Shown piece by piece: positions 24,978 to 35,005 of a stretch of 64,000 nt of DNA (the stretch's first letter is position 1; each line of letters begins with the position of its first letter). A program made the position numbers and the translations under genes. The DNA is taken from the NCBI GenBank assembly GCA_016930085.1, contig JAFGHO010000057.1, positions 129,233-193,232 of the forward strand, in the 5' to 3' direction. This stretch comes from Spirochaetales bacterium (GTDB lineage: Bacteria > Spirochaetota > Spirochaetia > SZUA-6 > JAFGRV01). The notes beneath the pieces are model-generated. The model saw nothing but the letters and a program-made list of their open reading frames with translations. It was not told where the DNA came from and searched no databases.

Positions 24978-26700
24978 ATTAGAGAATGATCCGGCAGTAA
25001 AAAAGCTTCTTGAGTTTGCCAGAACAAAGAAAAACATCAGTTTTGATGAGGTGAATGATTTTCTCCCGGACTATATTATCAATACGGAAAAAATGGATGA
25101 AGTGATTTCGATCCTGGAGAAGAACAGCATAAAACTTCAGGAGGAGCCGATAAATCTTGATATCGAAATCGATATCGAAAAAGAACCGGCCCAGAAGAAG
25201 AAACTGGTTGCACACCACAAGGATTCATCGATCGACGATCCGATACGGCTTTATCTTAAAGAAATCGGAAAGGAAAATCTCCTGACCGCTGAACAGGAGG
25301 TTATCCTTTCAAAACGGATGGAGGACGGCAACAATATCGTAAAACGGGTGATAAAATCATCGGGAATTTTCATTAACGAACTTTTTATCGTGGGGATGAA
25401 AATTCTGTCGAAAAGCGACCCGCGTAATATGAACCTCACAAAAAAACAGATTTCCGAGTTTCTTGCCGAAAAAAGGCGGCTGAATCAATCGTATCTCGAT
25501 GTGTGCAGAGAAAACTTTATACAACTCAAACAGTATATTGATTATAAAAAAAGTCTGCATTGCTCCGAAAAGGAATTGTTCAAAGACGAAAACCTTAAAA
25601 AACAGAAGAAGGATATTCTCAAACGACTCAAGAATGTCGAGCTTCATCCCTATGAGATTACCTCGCTTATAGAAAAGTTTTTTAAGGCAAAAAAAATAAT
25701 AAAAAACTATCGAAGGGAACAGGAGCGGATACAAAAAACCCTGAAACTCGAGAATATCAAGGAACTGAGAGGTCTCGGCAAGGCACTTACCATTCCCCGC
25801 AAGCGGGAAGAGAAAGAACGTGAACTCGGTATGTCTCCCGATGAAATAAAACGGCGTATTCAGGAGTTTCATGCAAGCAGAAACAAGCTCAGGAACCTGG
25901 AGTTCGATTTTGAAGTACCGGTCGAGGAGATCCTTAAAATGGCGAATGAGATAGCCCGTGGTAAGGTGATGCTCGAAGGTGCGAAGAACAAGCTGATCAA
26001 AGCCAATCTGCGTCTTGTCGTCAGTATCGCAAAGAAATATACGAATCGCGGATTGCATTTTTTCGATCTCGTACAGGAGGGCAATATCGGGCTTATCAAG
26101 GCGGTAGAAAAGTTCGAGTATCGAAAGGGATACAAGTTTTCCACCTACGCGACATGGTGGATCAGGCAGGCGATCACGAGGTCTATTTCGGACCAGGCGC
26201 GGACGATCCGGGTTCCCGTTCATATGATCGAGCAGATCAATAAGGTAATCAGGGAATCCCGGCAGCTTATGCAGATTCTCGGCAGAGAACCAACGAATGA
26301 GGAAATCGCCGAAAGGCTCGGATGGCCGATAAGCCGCGTGAAATCGGTGAAAAATGTCGCCCGCGAACCTATTTCGCTCGAAACACCGATCGGTGAAGAA
26401 GAAGACTCCCTGCTGGGTGATTTTATCGAGGATAAGGAAATCGAAAACCCGGCCAGCCAGACGGCGTTCAAGTTGTTGCAGGAACAGCTGGAAGAAGTGC
26501 TGACCACGCTTCCTAAAAGGGAGCAGGATGTATTGAAGATGAGGTTCGGGCTCGAAGACGGATATTCATTGACACTCGAAGAAGTCGGACTTTATTTCAA
26601 TGTCACACGTGAAAGGATCAGACAGATTGAGGCAAAGGCATTACGGCGGCTTCGTCATCCGAAGCGAAGCAGAAAACTGAGGGATTACCTCGATCACTGA
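24970..26700 (+). CDS. rpoD: Primary sigma factor RpoD (sigma-70)
   Basis: The housekeeping sigma factor, 576 residues. Region 1.2 appears as [33 protein letters not shown] long charged non-conserved insert follows. Region 2 is [60 protein letters not shown]. Region 3 is [16 protein letters not shown], and region 4 ends with [20 protein letters not shown]. Region 1.1 is only partly recognisable. The intact 2.4 and 4.2 segments agree with the TTGACA/TATAAT promoters noted in this window. ATG 24970 lies inside the dnaG end. Confidence 0.97.
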   Translation: MSELENDPAVKKLLEFARTKKNISFDEVNDFLPDYIINTEKMDEVISILEKNSIKLQEEPINLDIEIDIEKEPAQKKKLVAHHKDSSIDDPIRLYLKEIGKENLLTAEQEVILSKRMEDGNNIVKRVIKSSGIFINELFIVGMKILSKSDPRNMNLTKKQISEFLAEKRRLNQSYLDVCRENFIQLKQYIDYKKSLHCSEKELFKDENLKKQKKDILKRLKNVELHPYEITSLIEKFFKAKKIIKNYRREQERIQKTLKLENIKELRGLGKALTIPRKREEKERELGMSPDEIKRRIQEFHASRNKLRNLEFDFEVPVEEILKMANEIARGKVMLEGAKNKLIKANLRLVVSIAKKYTNRGLHFFDLVQEGNIGLIKAVEKFEYRKGYKFSTYATWWIRQAITRSISDQARTIRVPVHMIEQINKVIRESRQLMQILGREPTNEEIAERLGWPISRVKSVKNVAREPISLETPIGEEEDSLLGDFIEDKEIENPASQTAFKLLQEQLEEVLTTLPKREQDVLKMRFGLEDGYSLTLEEVGLYFNVTRERIRQIEAKALRRLRHPKRSRKLRDYLDH

Positions 26701-26752
26701 GGCGGAAAATTGTTATATTATTGTCATAAAATATAGTTAAGGAGAACAAGCA

Positions 26753-27505
26753 ATGTTACAGGATGTATTTGCCAAATTACGCGCGCTGCAGGAGATACTT
26801 TCGAAAAAGTTCGAAATTGACAGGGATATGAAGGAAATTCCCAAAATACTCACGACAAAGGAAGAGCTGTTGAACAGATTGAAAAAATCCTTTATCGATA
26901 AGAATGCGGAAATTGAAGCAAAAAAACTTAAAATCAAGGACATCCAGCAGAAAATGTTGGATGCGGAAGCTGAAAGAGACAAGTACGAGCAGCAGATGGA
27001 TGTGATAAAGACTCAGCGGGAGTACGAGGCGCTTGATAAAGAGATAAAAACAGCGGCGGAAAAGGAAGTCGAATTGAGGAGAAATCTCCAGAAAGAGGAA
27101 AAGGCGCTTGAAGAAATGGTAAAGAATCTTGAAAAAGAAGAGGTGATGATAAAAAAGCAGGAAGAAGATATAAAAACCGAGAATTCGAGAATCAAACATG
27201 AATTGAAGGAGAAGTCAAAGCAGCTCAAGAGTCTTCAAAAAGAAGAAGAAAAAATAACACCCGGACTCGATGAGGAGATATTGTTCAAATTCGAACGAAT
27301 TATCCGGAGCAAGGCGGGTGTCGGAATCGTCCCCATTCGTAACGGTATTTGTACCGGCTGTCACATGATATTGACGGGACAGTTCACCAATGATGTCAGG
27401 CTGCTCGATATGATCATGTTTTGTCCGAATTGTTCGAGGATTCTCTTTTTTCCGGAGGATGAAACGGAAAATGAATCCGGAGAAGTGATCGAAGCCGAAG
27501 CATAA
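26753..27505 (+). CDS. Coiled-coil protein with C-terminal C4 zinc ribbon
   Basis: A 250-residue soluble protein. Residues ~15-175 form a long continuous coiled coil with heptad Leu/Ile and very many Lys/Glu. The C-terminus has GICTGCHMILTGQF and MIMFCPNCSRILFF, two CxxC pairs that bind zinc. This matches the family of zinc-ribbon proteins with an HP-0958/CT398-like hairpin. Members have been linked to flagellar or secretion functions and to RNA handling; the role here is open. AAGGAG precedes the ATG. RNase P RNA starts at the very next base after the stop. Confidence 0.88.
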   Translation: MLQDVFAKLRALQEILSKKFEIDRDMKEIPKILTTKEELLNRLKKSFIDKNAEIEAKKLKIKDIQQKMLDAEAERDKYEQQMDVIKTQREYEALDKEIKTAAEKEVELRRNLQKEEKALEEMVKNLEKEEVMIKKQEEDIKTENSRIKHELKEKSKQLKSLQKEEEKITPGLDEEILFKFERIIRSKAGVGIVPIRNGICTGCHMILTGQFTNDVRLLDMIMFCPNCSRILFFPEDETENESGEVIEAEA

Positions 27506-27867
27506 GGCGGGCCAGGTTATCGCTGCCGTCAATTGACAGGCAGAGGAAAGTCCGGACTCCATAGAGCAGGATACCGGAGAAACTCCGGGCTCTCCGAAAG
27601 GAGAGACAGCACGTGCCACAGAAAAGATACCGCCGATCAGTCTTTATTCAGGGAATAAAGACTGATCGGTAAGGGTGAAAAGGCGGTGTAAGAGACCACC
27701 TCCCGTCCCGGCAACGAACGGGGAGAGGTAAACCTTATCCGGAGCAAAGCCAAGCAGCAGAGGATTGCTCGTCCATTAATCTGCGGGTGGGCTGCAAAAG
27801 AGATTCGGCAACGATTCTCTTCAGATAGATGATAACCACAAACAGAATCCGGCTTATAAGCCCGCCT
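27506..27867 (+). ncRNA. rnpB: RNase P RNA (type A)
   Basis: The catalytic RNA that removes tRNA 5' leaders. The 5' end (GGCGGGCC) pairs with the 3' end (AAGCCCGCC). The universally conserved P4 strands are present as GAGGAAAGTCCGGACTCC at ~27543-27560 and ACAGAATCCGGCTTA at ~27843-27857. Other hallmarks are the purine-rich J segments and a P12-like long hairpin (GATCAGTCTTTATTC and its complement, ~27634-27665). The pairing ends, followed by eight or more T residues, double as an intrinsic terminator. No separate promoter is obvious between it and the upstream gene. Confidence 0.95.
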
Positions 27868-28177
27868 TTTTTTTTCAACATGCATCCTCATATACCCACC
27901 CGACCCTGTACTCAATTTACCGACTGACGGCTTGAGGACGGGTGCGTTTACAATCCGAAGCGGAGGTTTTCAGAACCGTGAAACATTTCTTTTGACTCTT
28001 CGATTGAACCGGTTATACCTGCCGTTTGGTAGATCTATCGAGGATGACCTCGATATAAACATGTCGAAAGAAAGCTGAAAGAAGCCGTCAAAAAAGGGGC
28101 CGCATCACTTTTTTTTTGACATTGACGAAAAAAAAAACAAAGAAAAAAAGCTTTTTACAGGATTTTAATGAAATGAA
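27868..28177. other. Intergenic region between rnpB and the mre cluster
   Basis: About 310 bases without a credible gene. It holds the rnpB poly-T tail, a perfect 8-base-pair hairpin at 28036-28055 (TATCGAGG-ATGA-CCTCGATA) with no T-run, and long A and T tracts at ~28112-28152 just before the next promoter, which could bend DNA. Confidence 0.4.
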
Positions 28178-28206
28178 TTGACTTTTTATTAAATGTTGGA
28201 TTTAAT
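28178..28206 (+). promoter_or_regulatory. Promoter of the TPR-mreBCD-mrdA-rodA cluster
   Basis: TTGACT at 28178-28183 and TTTAAT at 28201-28206, 17-base spacer, preceded by A/T tracts. The predicted start near 28213 leaves only ~9 bases before ATG 28222, with no Shine-Dalgarno. Confidence 0.5.
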
Positions 28207-28221
28207 ACTTTTATAACGATT

Positions 28222-29163
28222 ATGATAAATATAGACAGATATAGTTATTCCGGTAATTACAAACGTAAAAGGAAGAAATGGAAGATCGCCGTTTTTCTTT
28301 TATTGTTTATTCTGTGTGCGGCGGGGGTGGTTTTTTTTCTCATTCCCGCACTCGATATACCGGTGCTTGTCTCGTTCAGTAATGTTTATAAAAATATGAA
28401 AGAACTCTGGAATAATAAAAGCTATGAAGAAATCATCTCGCTTTGTGATGAGCATCTTTTAAAAAAACCGATGGATCCGCTGCTTTTAACCTACCGTGGT
28501 TTTTCATTTTTCTATAAGGCTAAAAATGAAAATGATGAAAAGGATACATTACTCGATAAAACCATTTTCAATCTTCGAAAAGCGAGACTCCGCCCGGTTA
28601 CGGGGTTTCAGGGTGAAATAGAATATATTTTGGGACTGACGTATTTTTTAAAAGGGAAATACTATTACGATCTTTCAATAAAAAGTATGGAAAACTCTCT
28701 TGCATCGGGTTACAAAGGACTCGATTCATACCGATGCCTTGGGCTTGCTTATGGTGGACTTGGTGAAACGGAAAAGGAACTCGATTATTTTCTTGAAGCG
28801 TTACAGGAAGAAGAAACCGATTATTCGCTTCTTTCTGTCGGTGAAGCCTGCATGAAAAACAATCAAAACGCGAAGGCGGAAGAATATTTATTGCGGGCAC
28901 TCAATAAAACGGAAGATATAAATATCGAACAGCAATGCAGGTTTCACCTGGGCGAGATTTATATGGCGAACGAGGATTATCTCAAGGCGGAGCAACAGTA
29001 CTTGAGAATTCTCGAAGTGAACAATCGATCGGCGAATGCCCACTTCTACCTTGGTGTTATTTACGATAAATTGAATGACAGGATCAAAGCCCGCGCCCAA
29101 TGGCGGGAGACGTTGAGAATCGATCCTTCACATTATCAGGCGAAACGCCATTTATATAAATAA
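28222..29163 (+). CDS. Membrane-anchored TPR protein upstream of mreB
   Basis: A 313-residue protein. A basic N-terminus (NYKRKRKKWK) and one membrane segment (IAVFLLLFILCAAGVVFFLIPAL) are followed by tetratricopeptide repeats that fill the rest; clear ones are YRCLGLAYGGLGETEKELDYFLEAL, CRFHLGEIYMANEDYLKAEQQYLRIL and AHFYLGVIYDKLNDRIKARAQWRETLRIDP. By the positive-inside rule the TPR part is periplasmic. Placement directly before mreB suggests an envelope scaffold for elongation, which is inference. No Shine-Dalgarno precedes the ATG. Confidence 0.8.
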   Translation: MINIDRYSYSGNYKRKRKKWKIAVFLLLFILCAAGVVFFLIPALDIPVLVSFSNVYKNMKELWNNKSYEEIISLCDEHLLKKPMDPLLLTYRGFSFFYKAKNENDEKDTLLDKTIFNLRKARLRPVTGFQGEIEYILGLTYFLKGKYYYDLSIKSMENSLASGYKGLDSYRCLGLAYGGLGETEKELDYFLEALQEEETDYSLLSVGEACMKNNQNAKAEEYLLRALNKTEDINIEQQCRFHLGEIYMANEDYLKAEQQYLRILEVNNRSANAHFYLGVIYDKLNDRIKARAQWRETLRIDPSHYQAKRHLYK

Positions 29164-29226
29164 TGGTTTGCTGCCAAATCAGGGCATATAACCCTTTGGA
29201 TACGGAAATAGTTTGGAGGTTTAAGT

Positions 29227-30261
29227 ATGGGGATCGGCAAAATTTTTAATTTTTTCTCTGCTGATATAGGAATAGATCTCGGTACATGCAATACGCTTGT
29301 CTATGTGAAAGGGAGGGGAATTGTACTGAGTGAACCGTCGGTTGTCGCCGTCGAACGCGGTACGAAAAAGGTCGTTGCCGTCGGTTATGAAGCAAAAAAA
29401 ATGCTCTGGAAAACGCCCGGTGAGATTATCTGTATTCGACCGCTCAGGGATGGTGTTATTGCCGATTTTGAAACAACGGAAAAAATGATCAGATATTTTG
29501 TCGGGAAGGTTCTTCCCAAACGGTGGTTTGTGAAACCGAGGATGGCTATCGGCGTTCCCACCTGCATTACGGAAGTCGAGAAACGGGCGGTCCGTGAAAG
29601 CGCTGAACAGGCGGGGGCACGGGATCCGGTTTATCTGATCGAGGAATCCATGGCCGCCGCGCTTGGCGCCGATATACCGATTTCAGAACCGGCGGGAAAC
29701 ATGATATGTGATATCGGGGGCGGCACAACCGAAATATCGGTGATTTCACTCGACGGAATGGTGGTTTCGAACTCAATCCGCGTCGGGGGGGACGAGTTCG
29801 ACGATTCGATTATCAAACATGTGCGGAACGTCCATAATCTCATCATCGGGGAGTCGACCGCGGAAAATATCAAGATGACGATAGGTACGGCAACACCGGA
29901 TAATAAAATAGAGAAAATGGAGATAAAGGGAACGGACGCGATTACCGGTTTACCTCGAAGGCTGGAACTCGATTCGGTCGAAGTAAGGGACGCCCTCCAG
30001 GAACCGATCAATATCGTCATCGAGGAAATCAAAAAAACACTCGGTCAGACCCCGCCCGAACTCGCGGCAGACATTATCGAGCGGGGTATCGTGATGACCG
30101 GCGGCGGTTCGCTACTCAAGGGATTTCCGAAACTCATCGCAAAAGAGACGGGTGTACCGGCGATTCTGGCGGATAATCCGCTTATCTGTGTCGCTTTAGG
30201 GGCGGGAAAATATCTTGAAATGATAAGAGACAATAACAAGAAGCTTTACAATATTATGTAA
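29227..30261 (+). CDS. mreB: Rod-shape determining protein MreB
   Basis: Bacterial actin that polymerises under the inner membrane and directs lateral wall synthesis. The 344 residues include the actin phosphate loops ([53 protein letters not shown]), [13 protein letters not shown], and the adenosine motif [18 protein letters not shown]. The N-terminal amphipathic stretch (IGKIFNFFS) is suited to membrane binding. GGAGG lies upstream of ATG 29227. First of mreB-mreC-mreD-mrdA-rodA. Confidence 0.97.
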   Translation: MGIGKIFNFFSADIGIDLGTCNTLVYVKGRGIVLSEPSVVAVERGTKKVVAVGYEAKKMLWKTPGEIICIRPLRDGVIADFETTEKMIRYFVGKVLPKRWFVKPRMAIGVPTCITEVEKRAVRESAEQAGARDPVYLIEESMAAALGADIPISEPAGNMICDIGGGTTEISVISLDGMVVSNSIRVGGDEFDDSIIKHVRNVHNLIIGESTAENIKMTIGTATPDNKIEKMEIKGTDAITGLPRRLELDSVEVRDALQEPINIVIEEIKKTLGQTPPELAADIIERGIVMTGGGSLLKGFPKLIAKETGVPAILADNPLICVALGAGKYLEMIRDNNKKLYNIM

Positions 30262-30300
30262 TCGGCAATCCGTTAAAATTGCCGATCATGAGAATAACAG

Positions 30301-31164
30301 ATGCGCAGTATTAAATCATTTTATCGGAAACATTCGCGGAGTATTATTTTTATTATGCTTCTTGTATTCGGTATACTCCTCTTAATCGGTTCCAGGAATC
30401 CGGGTGTGAGGCAATTCGAATCGGTAGGATTTTCGTTTTTTTCGACCTTCCAGTCCGGGATTGCCGATCTGACTGTTTCCTTTTCAGAAGCTTTTTCATA
30501 TCTTGGTGATTATAAAAAACTCAAGACTGAACTGGAGGATACCAAAAATAAATTAGAGTTGTTCTATACACTAACCAACGAACTTTCGGAATTGAAACGA
30601 CAGAACAGAATCCTTAGGGGATTGCTCGGTTTTTCATATATGATTCCTTCGCTTTATGGGGATGATGTAAGGCAGATACCGGCGGTTATAATCGCAAAAC
30701 AGCCCGGTAATCATGCGCTTTCTTTTGTGGTGAACAGGGGGGAGAAGGATGGCGTCAAGGTCGACATGCCGGTAGTCGCCTGGTATTCGAAGCATCAGGG
30801 ACTCGTCGGAAAGGTGGTCGACACGGGAATAAATACCGCCGTTGTCATGCCGCTTTTCAATGATTCCTTTCATATTGCCGCAAGCTTTGAATCGTCCGGG
30901 TATGAAGGTCTTGTGAAGGGGATGGGTGATAACACTCCGCATGTCCTTCTGCAATATCTGGAAAAGCAGGCCAAATCGGAAATCAAATACGGAGACCTTC
31001 TCGTAAGCTCGGGGGTAGGCCGGTTGTTTCCGAAGGGAATACATATCGGGAAGGTGAAGGTCATTACATCAAAGCCGTATGAAACATCGATGGAGTGTGA
31101 GCTCGAGCCTGTCGTCGATTTTTCCCGTTTACGGGAGGTTTTTATCCTGGATACAGACGGATAG
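30301..31164 (+). CDS. mreC: Rod-shape determining protein MreC
   Basis: MreC links MreB to periplasmic wall enzymes. The 287 residues have one membrane segment (SIIFIMLLVFGILLLIGS), a coiled coil (YKKLKTELEDTKNKLELFYTLTNELSELKRQNRILRGLLGF), and a double beta-barrel domain (IIAKQPGNHALSFVVNRGEKDGVKVDMPVV; GLVGKVVDTGINTAVVMPL; VSSGVGRLFPKGIHIGKV). The length is normal. The last codons overlap a 23-base tandem duplication; both copies would end the protein at the same residue, so the product is unaffected. Confidence 0.95.
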   Translation: MRSIKSFYRKHSRSIIFIMLLVFGILLLIGSRNPGVRQFESVGFSFFSTFQSGIADLTVSFSEAFSYLGDYKKLKTELEDTKNKLELFYTLTNELSELKRQNRILRGLLGFSYMIPSLYGDDVRQIPAVIIAKQPGNHALSFVVNRGEKDGVKVDMPVVAWYSKHQGLVGKVVDTGINTAVVMPLFNDSFHIAASFESSGYEGLVKGMGDNTPHVLLQYLEKQAKSEIKYGDLLVSSGVGRLFPKGIHIGKVKVITSKPYETSMECELEPVVDFSRLREVFILDTDG

Positions 31165-31196
31165 GATATCCGAATACAGACGGATAGGATATCCGA
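31151..31196. repeat. 23-base tandem duplication across the mreC stop
   Basis: The unit beginning ATACAGACGGATAGGATA occurs twice without spacing, at 31151-31173 and 31174-31196. The first copy contains the mreC stop TAG. Each unit includes a small inverted repeat CGGATA-GGA-TATCCG. Confidence 0.85.
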
Positions 31197-31249
31197 ATAT
31201 AGCCTAACGAATCCGGATCGTTCAAATACATCTGAATATGGACTGATAG

Positions 31250-31765
31250 ATGGGAGAAAAGCTAAAGATAGTCGTCGTGACGCTGATCATTCTTTTGTCG
31301 GCATTAATACTTCAATCGACACTGCTCAATTATATCGCCATCAATGGCGTCAAACCCGATCTTTCCCTAATCATTCTGGTATTTATCAGCTACAGACGGG
31401 GAAGTGTCGTCGGAGAAGTATCCGGGTTTTTCGCCGGTTTATTCGAGGATTTTATCACTATCACGCCTCTTGGTTTTTCATCCATTGTCAAGACAATTCT
31501 TGGATTCCTCTACGGGCTGCTTCAGGGTAATATCGTTATCGATGTCGTTTTCATTCCCATACTTTTCGTTGTTGCGGCAACGGTGATCAAAGGATTTCTT
31601 ATATGGATGATCGCTTTGGTATTTTCATTATCCCAATATGCAACCAGTTTCTTTCATTTCAATACCCTTATCGAACTTGTTTATAATGCAATACTGGGGC
31701 CTTTTATTTTCGCACTTTTAAAACTTATAAGGATATTCAAGGAGGAAGATAAAGAAAAAGCGTGA
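31250..31765 (+). CDS. mreD: Rod-shape determining protein MreD
   Basis: A 171-residue polytopic membrane protein with about five membrane segments (for example IVVVTLIILLSALILQSTLLNYI; PDLSLIILVFISYRRG; VDVVFIPILFVVAATVIKGFLIWMIALVF). The motif NGVKPDLSLIILVFISYRRGSVVGEVSGFFAGLFEDF is characteristic of MreD. It works with MreC in the elongasome. The ribosome site is weak. It lies 85 bases after mreC, past the tandem duplication. Confidence 0.92.
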   Translation: MGEKLKIVVVTLIILLSALILQSTLLNYIAINGVKPDLSLIILVFISYRRGSVVGEVSGFFAGLFEDFITITPLGFSSIVKTILGFLYGLLQGNIVIDVVFIPILFVVAATVIKGFLIWMIALVFSLSQYATSFFHFNTLIELVYNAILGPFIFALLKLIRIFKEEDKEKA

Positions 31766-31829
31766 AAAAAAGACAAAGCGGCAATTGTGTAAATCATTCT
31801 GAGGCATTGACGCGAAGGAAGATGTTCCG

Positions 31830-33698
31830 ATGGGAGAAATAGTATTCAGAAGCCCGCAAACAAAAATAAACAGGTCGCGTATTTTTTTTATCAATATCGT
31901 CATTATTTTTTCTCTCTCCTTACTTATTATCTACCTTTTTATTCTTCAGATTGTGATGGGATTCAAATACAGGCAGCAGGCACAGGAGATACTAAAGCGG
32001 GATATACCGATACTCGCACAACGGGGCCAGATATTTGACTGCAATTACGATATTCCCCTTGTCTATAATATCGATTCATTTGCCATCAATCTCACGCCGG
32101 GTGATGTCAAGCCGGGAGCAATGAACGGGTTATTCGAGAAACTTGCCGCAGTTCTTTCGATGGAAACAACAGAGATTAAAAAAAGGGTTCCAGAGAAATT
32201 ATATAAATCCTATCAACCGATTGAAATTAAAAGCGGGGTATCATTCAGAACCGTTGCCTACCTTGCCGAACATAACGGTCAGTTCCCCGGAATAACCTGG
32301 CACAGCAAGCCGATACGGGGATATCTATTGTCAAATTCATTGTCCCACATCCTGGGGTACACAGGTTATATTACCGACGAAGAGCAGAACACCCTTTATA
32401 ACAAGGGTATCAATCTCAACTCGACAATCGGAAAATCCGGGATTGAAAAACAGTATGATATGCTTTTACGCGGTAAGGACGGAAAACGGTTTAAACTCGT
32501 CGATGTCAAAGAAAAACAATTACACGAAAAACTCGATGAAGATATACCACCCGAACCCGGAAAATCGCTTGTCCTGACCATCGACAGACACATCCAAACA
32601 CTTGCCGAAAAAGCCCTTGGAGAACGGATCGGCGCCGTTTTAGTCCTCAAACCCGCTACGGGGGAAATCCTGGCGCTGGTTTCGTATCCGTGGTTTGATC
32701 CGAATATTTTTTCTTCCGAGGATGCGGCCGAACAATTCAAAAAACTCTCGCTCGATCCGACGTTTCCGTTTTACAACAGGGCGATTCAGGCCCCGTATCC
32801 CCCCGCATCGGTATTCAAGATTGTCATGACCACCGCTATAATCGAAGAGAAGGTATTTCCCGTCAATGAACGCATCAATTGTACGGGAGCCATGGAACTT
32901 GGAGATCGGGTTGCGCATTGCTGGAAAGAACACGGTCACGGTAAAATGGATCTGTTTGACGGTTTTGCGAACTCCTGCAATATTTATTATTTTACCGTGG
33001 GTGTCGAATACCTTAAGATCGAGCATATTATCAATTATGCCCGGATGTTCGGATTGGGAAAACCGACGGGTATCGATCTGCCGGAAGAAATCGGCGGATT
33101 TCTTCCAACCCCTGAATGGAAGGAAAAAAAGGAACATATGAAGTGGCTCGGTGGGGATACGATGAACATATCGATCGGTCAGGGATGGATCACCGTCACC
33201 CCCCTGCAGCTTGCCAATGTCGTGGCAATGGTGGCAAACGAGGGAGTCGTCTACAAGCCGCATGTCCTTGCGGAAATCAGGGACCCCACTACCGGCGATA
33301 TTATCGAAAAAAAGGAAAGGGAGGTACTCGCGACCTCATATGTGAGTCGGGAAACATTCAAACAGGTTCAAAAAGCCATGAGACTGGTCGTCACGGATGG
33401 GACGGCGGCTCTGGTCAGTACGAAAGCGACAGAGGTGGCCGGAAAAACCGGAACACCGGAAATCGGGATCGAAGAACTATATCATTCCTGGTTTGCCGCT
33501 TATGCGCCTTATCAGACGGACAATCCTGAAGATCGTATCGTCGTTGTCGCCATTATCGAAAAATCTACCCTGAAAGAATGGTGGGCTTCGAAAACAGCCA
33601 ATATCATTTTCCAGGGAATCTTCGCGCATCAGACATTTGAAGAGGCGATGGTGTCCCTTTATCCGTGGCTGAGGAACACCTATAAGGAAGAGGAATGA
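31830..33698 (+). CDS. mrdA: Penicillin-binding protein 2 (MrdA)
   Basis: A class B transpeptidase that cross-links peptidoglycan during elongation. The 622 residues have one N-terminal membrane anchor (IFFINIVIIFSLSLLIIYLFILQIV), a dimerisation/pedestal region (REIL-like ILAQRGQIFDCNYDIPL; GKSGIEKQYDMLLRGKDG), and the transpeptidase domain. The active-site motifs are PASVFK (SxxK), FANSCNIYY (SxN) and GKTGTPE (KTG). AAGGAAG lies eight bases before ATG 31830. The stop overlaps the rodA start by four bases. Confidence 0.96.
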   Translation: MGEIVFRSPQTKINRSRIFFINIVIIFSLSLLIIYLFILQIVMGFKYRQQAQEILKRDIPILAQRGQIFDCNYDIPLVYNIDSFAINLTPGDVKPGAMNGLFEKLAAVLSMETTEIKKRVPEKLYKSYQPIEIKSGVSFRTVAYLAEHNGQFPGITWHSKPIRGYLLSNSLSHILGYTGYITDEEQNTLYNKGINLNSTIGKSGIEKQYDMLLRGKDGKRFKLVDVKEKQLHEKLDEDIPPEPGKSLVLTIDRHIQTLAEKALGERIGAVLVLKPATGEILALVSYPWFDPNIFSSEDAAEQFKKLSLDPTFPFYNRAIQAPYPPASVFKIVMTTAIIEEKVFPVNERINCTGAMELGDRVAHCWKEHGHGKMDLFDGFANSCNIYYFTVGVEYLKIEHIINYARMFGLGKPTGIDLPEEIGGFLPTPEWKEKKEHMKWLGGDTMNISIGQGWITVTPLQLANVVAMVANEGVVYKPHVLAEIRDPTTGDIIEKKEREVLATSYVSRETFKQVQKAMRLVVTDGTAALVSTKATEVAGKTGTPEIGIEELYHSWFAAYAPYQTDNPEDRIVVVAIIEKSTLKEWWASKTANIIFQGIFAHQTFEEAMVSLYPWLRNTYKEEE

Positions 33699-35002
33699 AA
33701 AGAACAGGTTTTTTTGGTTTTGACATCGTCCTTCTCTGCTCGACACTGGTACTCGTTGTCATCGGCGTCCTCTTTATCTATTCAAGCGGAGTGACCGCCA
33801 CCGGTGTTTCCTTTTCCGATGAGTATATAAAACAGATCGTGTGGCTTGTGACCGGTCTTGTTCTTCTGGCGATCATTCTTTTTATCGATTATTCCTATTT
33901 GATGAATCTCTCTTTATATATCTACGGTTTCTTCATACTTCTGCTCGTTTTTACACTTTTTTTCGGCAAGGTCGTTAACGGGGCACGGTCATGGCTGGGG
34001 TTTGCGGAAGCCGGCGTTCAGCCTTCCGAATTCATGAAACTCGCGACCATCCTGTTCCTCGCTTTTTATTATGTGACGGTGGGAAACAGCATTGTCAAAC
34101 TCAGGTATTTTCTTGTCGGGCTGGCGATAACGCTGCTTCCTGTTTTCTTGATCGTCCTGCAGCCGGATGTGGGCACGGCTTTGGTGTTTTTCCCTATCTT
34201 CATCGTCATGTCGGTCGCGGCGGGCGCGAGGATACGGCATCTTGTCTTCTTTATTGCGACTTTTTTTTCTTTCACGCTTCTTGTCGTTCTTCCTTTTATC
34301 GAAGAATATATCCTCGGCGAGGAATATCCGATTTTCTCATTTTTACGTTCACCGGAGATCCTCCTCATATTCATATTGTTCCTGCTTCTCATTATCGGGA
34401 TCGCGGTGTTCGGTTATTTCAAATTCAAGCGAAAGGTCTTTTACTGGATAATCTTTACCTGTCTCATTCTGATTCTCGCGCTTTTCGGAACATTGCTTTT
34501 AGGCTCGGATATTCAGAGTTATCAGATCAAGCGGATAGTCAGTTTCTTCAATCCCTATGACGATTACTGGGATTCAGGGTGGCACACGATACAATCCATG
34601 ACGGCGATCGGTTCAGGCGGATTTATAGGCAAGGGGTATCTTCAGGGAACACAGAGTCATTATCAGTATCTGCCCCAGCAGAGTACCGACTTCATTTTCT
34701 CGTTGATCGCGGAAGAATGGGGATTTCTCGGCGGCAGCCTGGTCATCGCCCTCTTTCTGCTGCTTTTAGTCCGCGGCATTAACATCATTTCCGGCACTTC
34801 CGATAAATTCGCCGTTTTAACCGGCGTAGGAATCATCGGTATGATTTATTTTCATGTCGTCATCAATATCGGTATGTCAATGGGAATCATGCCTATTACC
34901 GGGATTCCTCTTCTTTTTCTATCCTACGGCGGCTCCTCTCTCTGGACGGCGCTTATCGGTATCGGTATCCTGCTAAATATTTCTTTCAGGCGTTACAGGT
35001 AA
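33695..35002 (+). CDS. rodA: Peptidoglycan glycosyltransferase RodA
   Basis: A SEDS-family polymerase that builds glycan strands with PBP2 in the inner membrane. The 435 residues hold about ten membrane segments. Diagnostic motifs are VVNGARSWLGFAEAGVQPSEFMKLATILF, LLPVFLIVLQPDVGTALVFFPIF, STDFIFSLIAEEWGFLGG, and GMSMGIMPITGIPLLFLSYGGSSLW near the end. The ATG overlaps the mrdA stop (ATGA), showing translational coupling of the two partners. Confidence 0.96.
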   Translation: MKRTGFFGFDIVLLCSTLVLVVIGVLFIYSSGVTATGVSFSDEYIKQIVWLVTGLVLLAIILFIDYSYLMNLSLYIYGFFILLLVFTLFFGKVVNGARSWLGFAEAGVQPSEFMKLATILFLAFYYVTVGNSIVKLRYFLVGLAITLLPVFLIVLQPDVGTALVFFPIFIVMSVAAGARIRHLVFFIATFFSFTLLVVLPFIEEYILGEEYPIFSFLRSPEILLIFILFLLLIIGIAVFGYFKFKRKVFYWIIFTCLILILALFGTLLLGSDIQSYQIKRIVSFFNPYDDYWDSGWHTIQSMTAIGSGGFIGKGYLQGTQSHYQYLPQQSTDFIFSLIAEEWGFLGGSLVIALFLLLLVRGINIISGTSDKFAVLTGVGIIGMIYFHVVINIGMSMGIMPITGIPLLFLSYGGSSLWTALIGIGILLNISFRRYR

Positions 35003-35005
35003 GCG

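Noticed and set aside
25357-26223. 288-codon ORF antisense to rpoD
   Set aside because: Shadow of a certain gene; no supporting signal.
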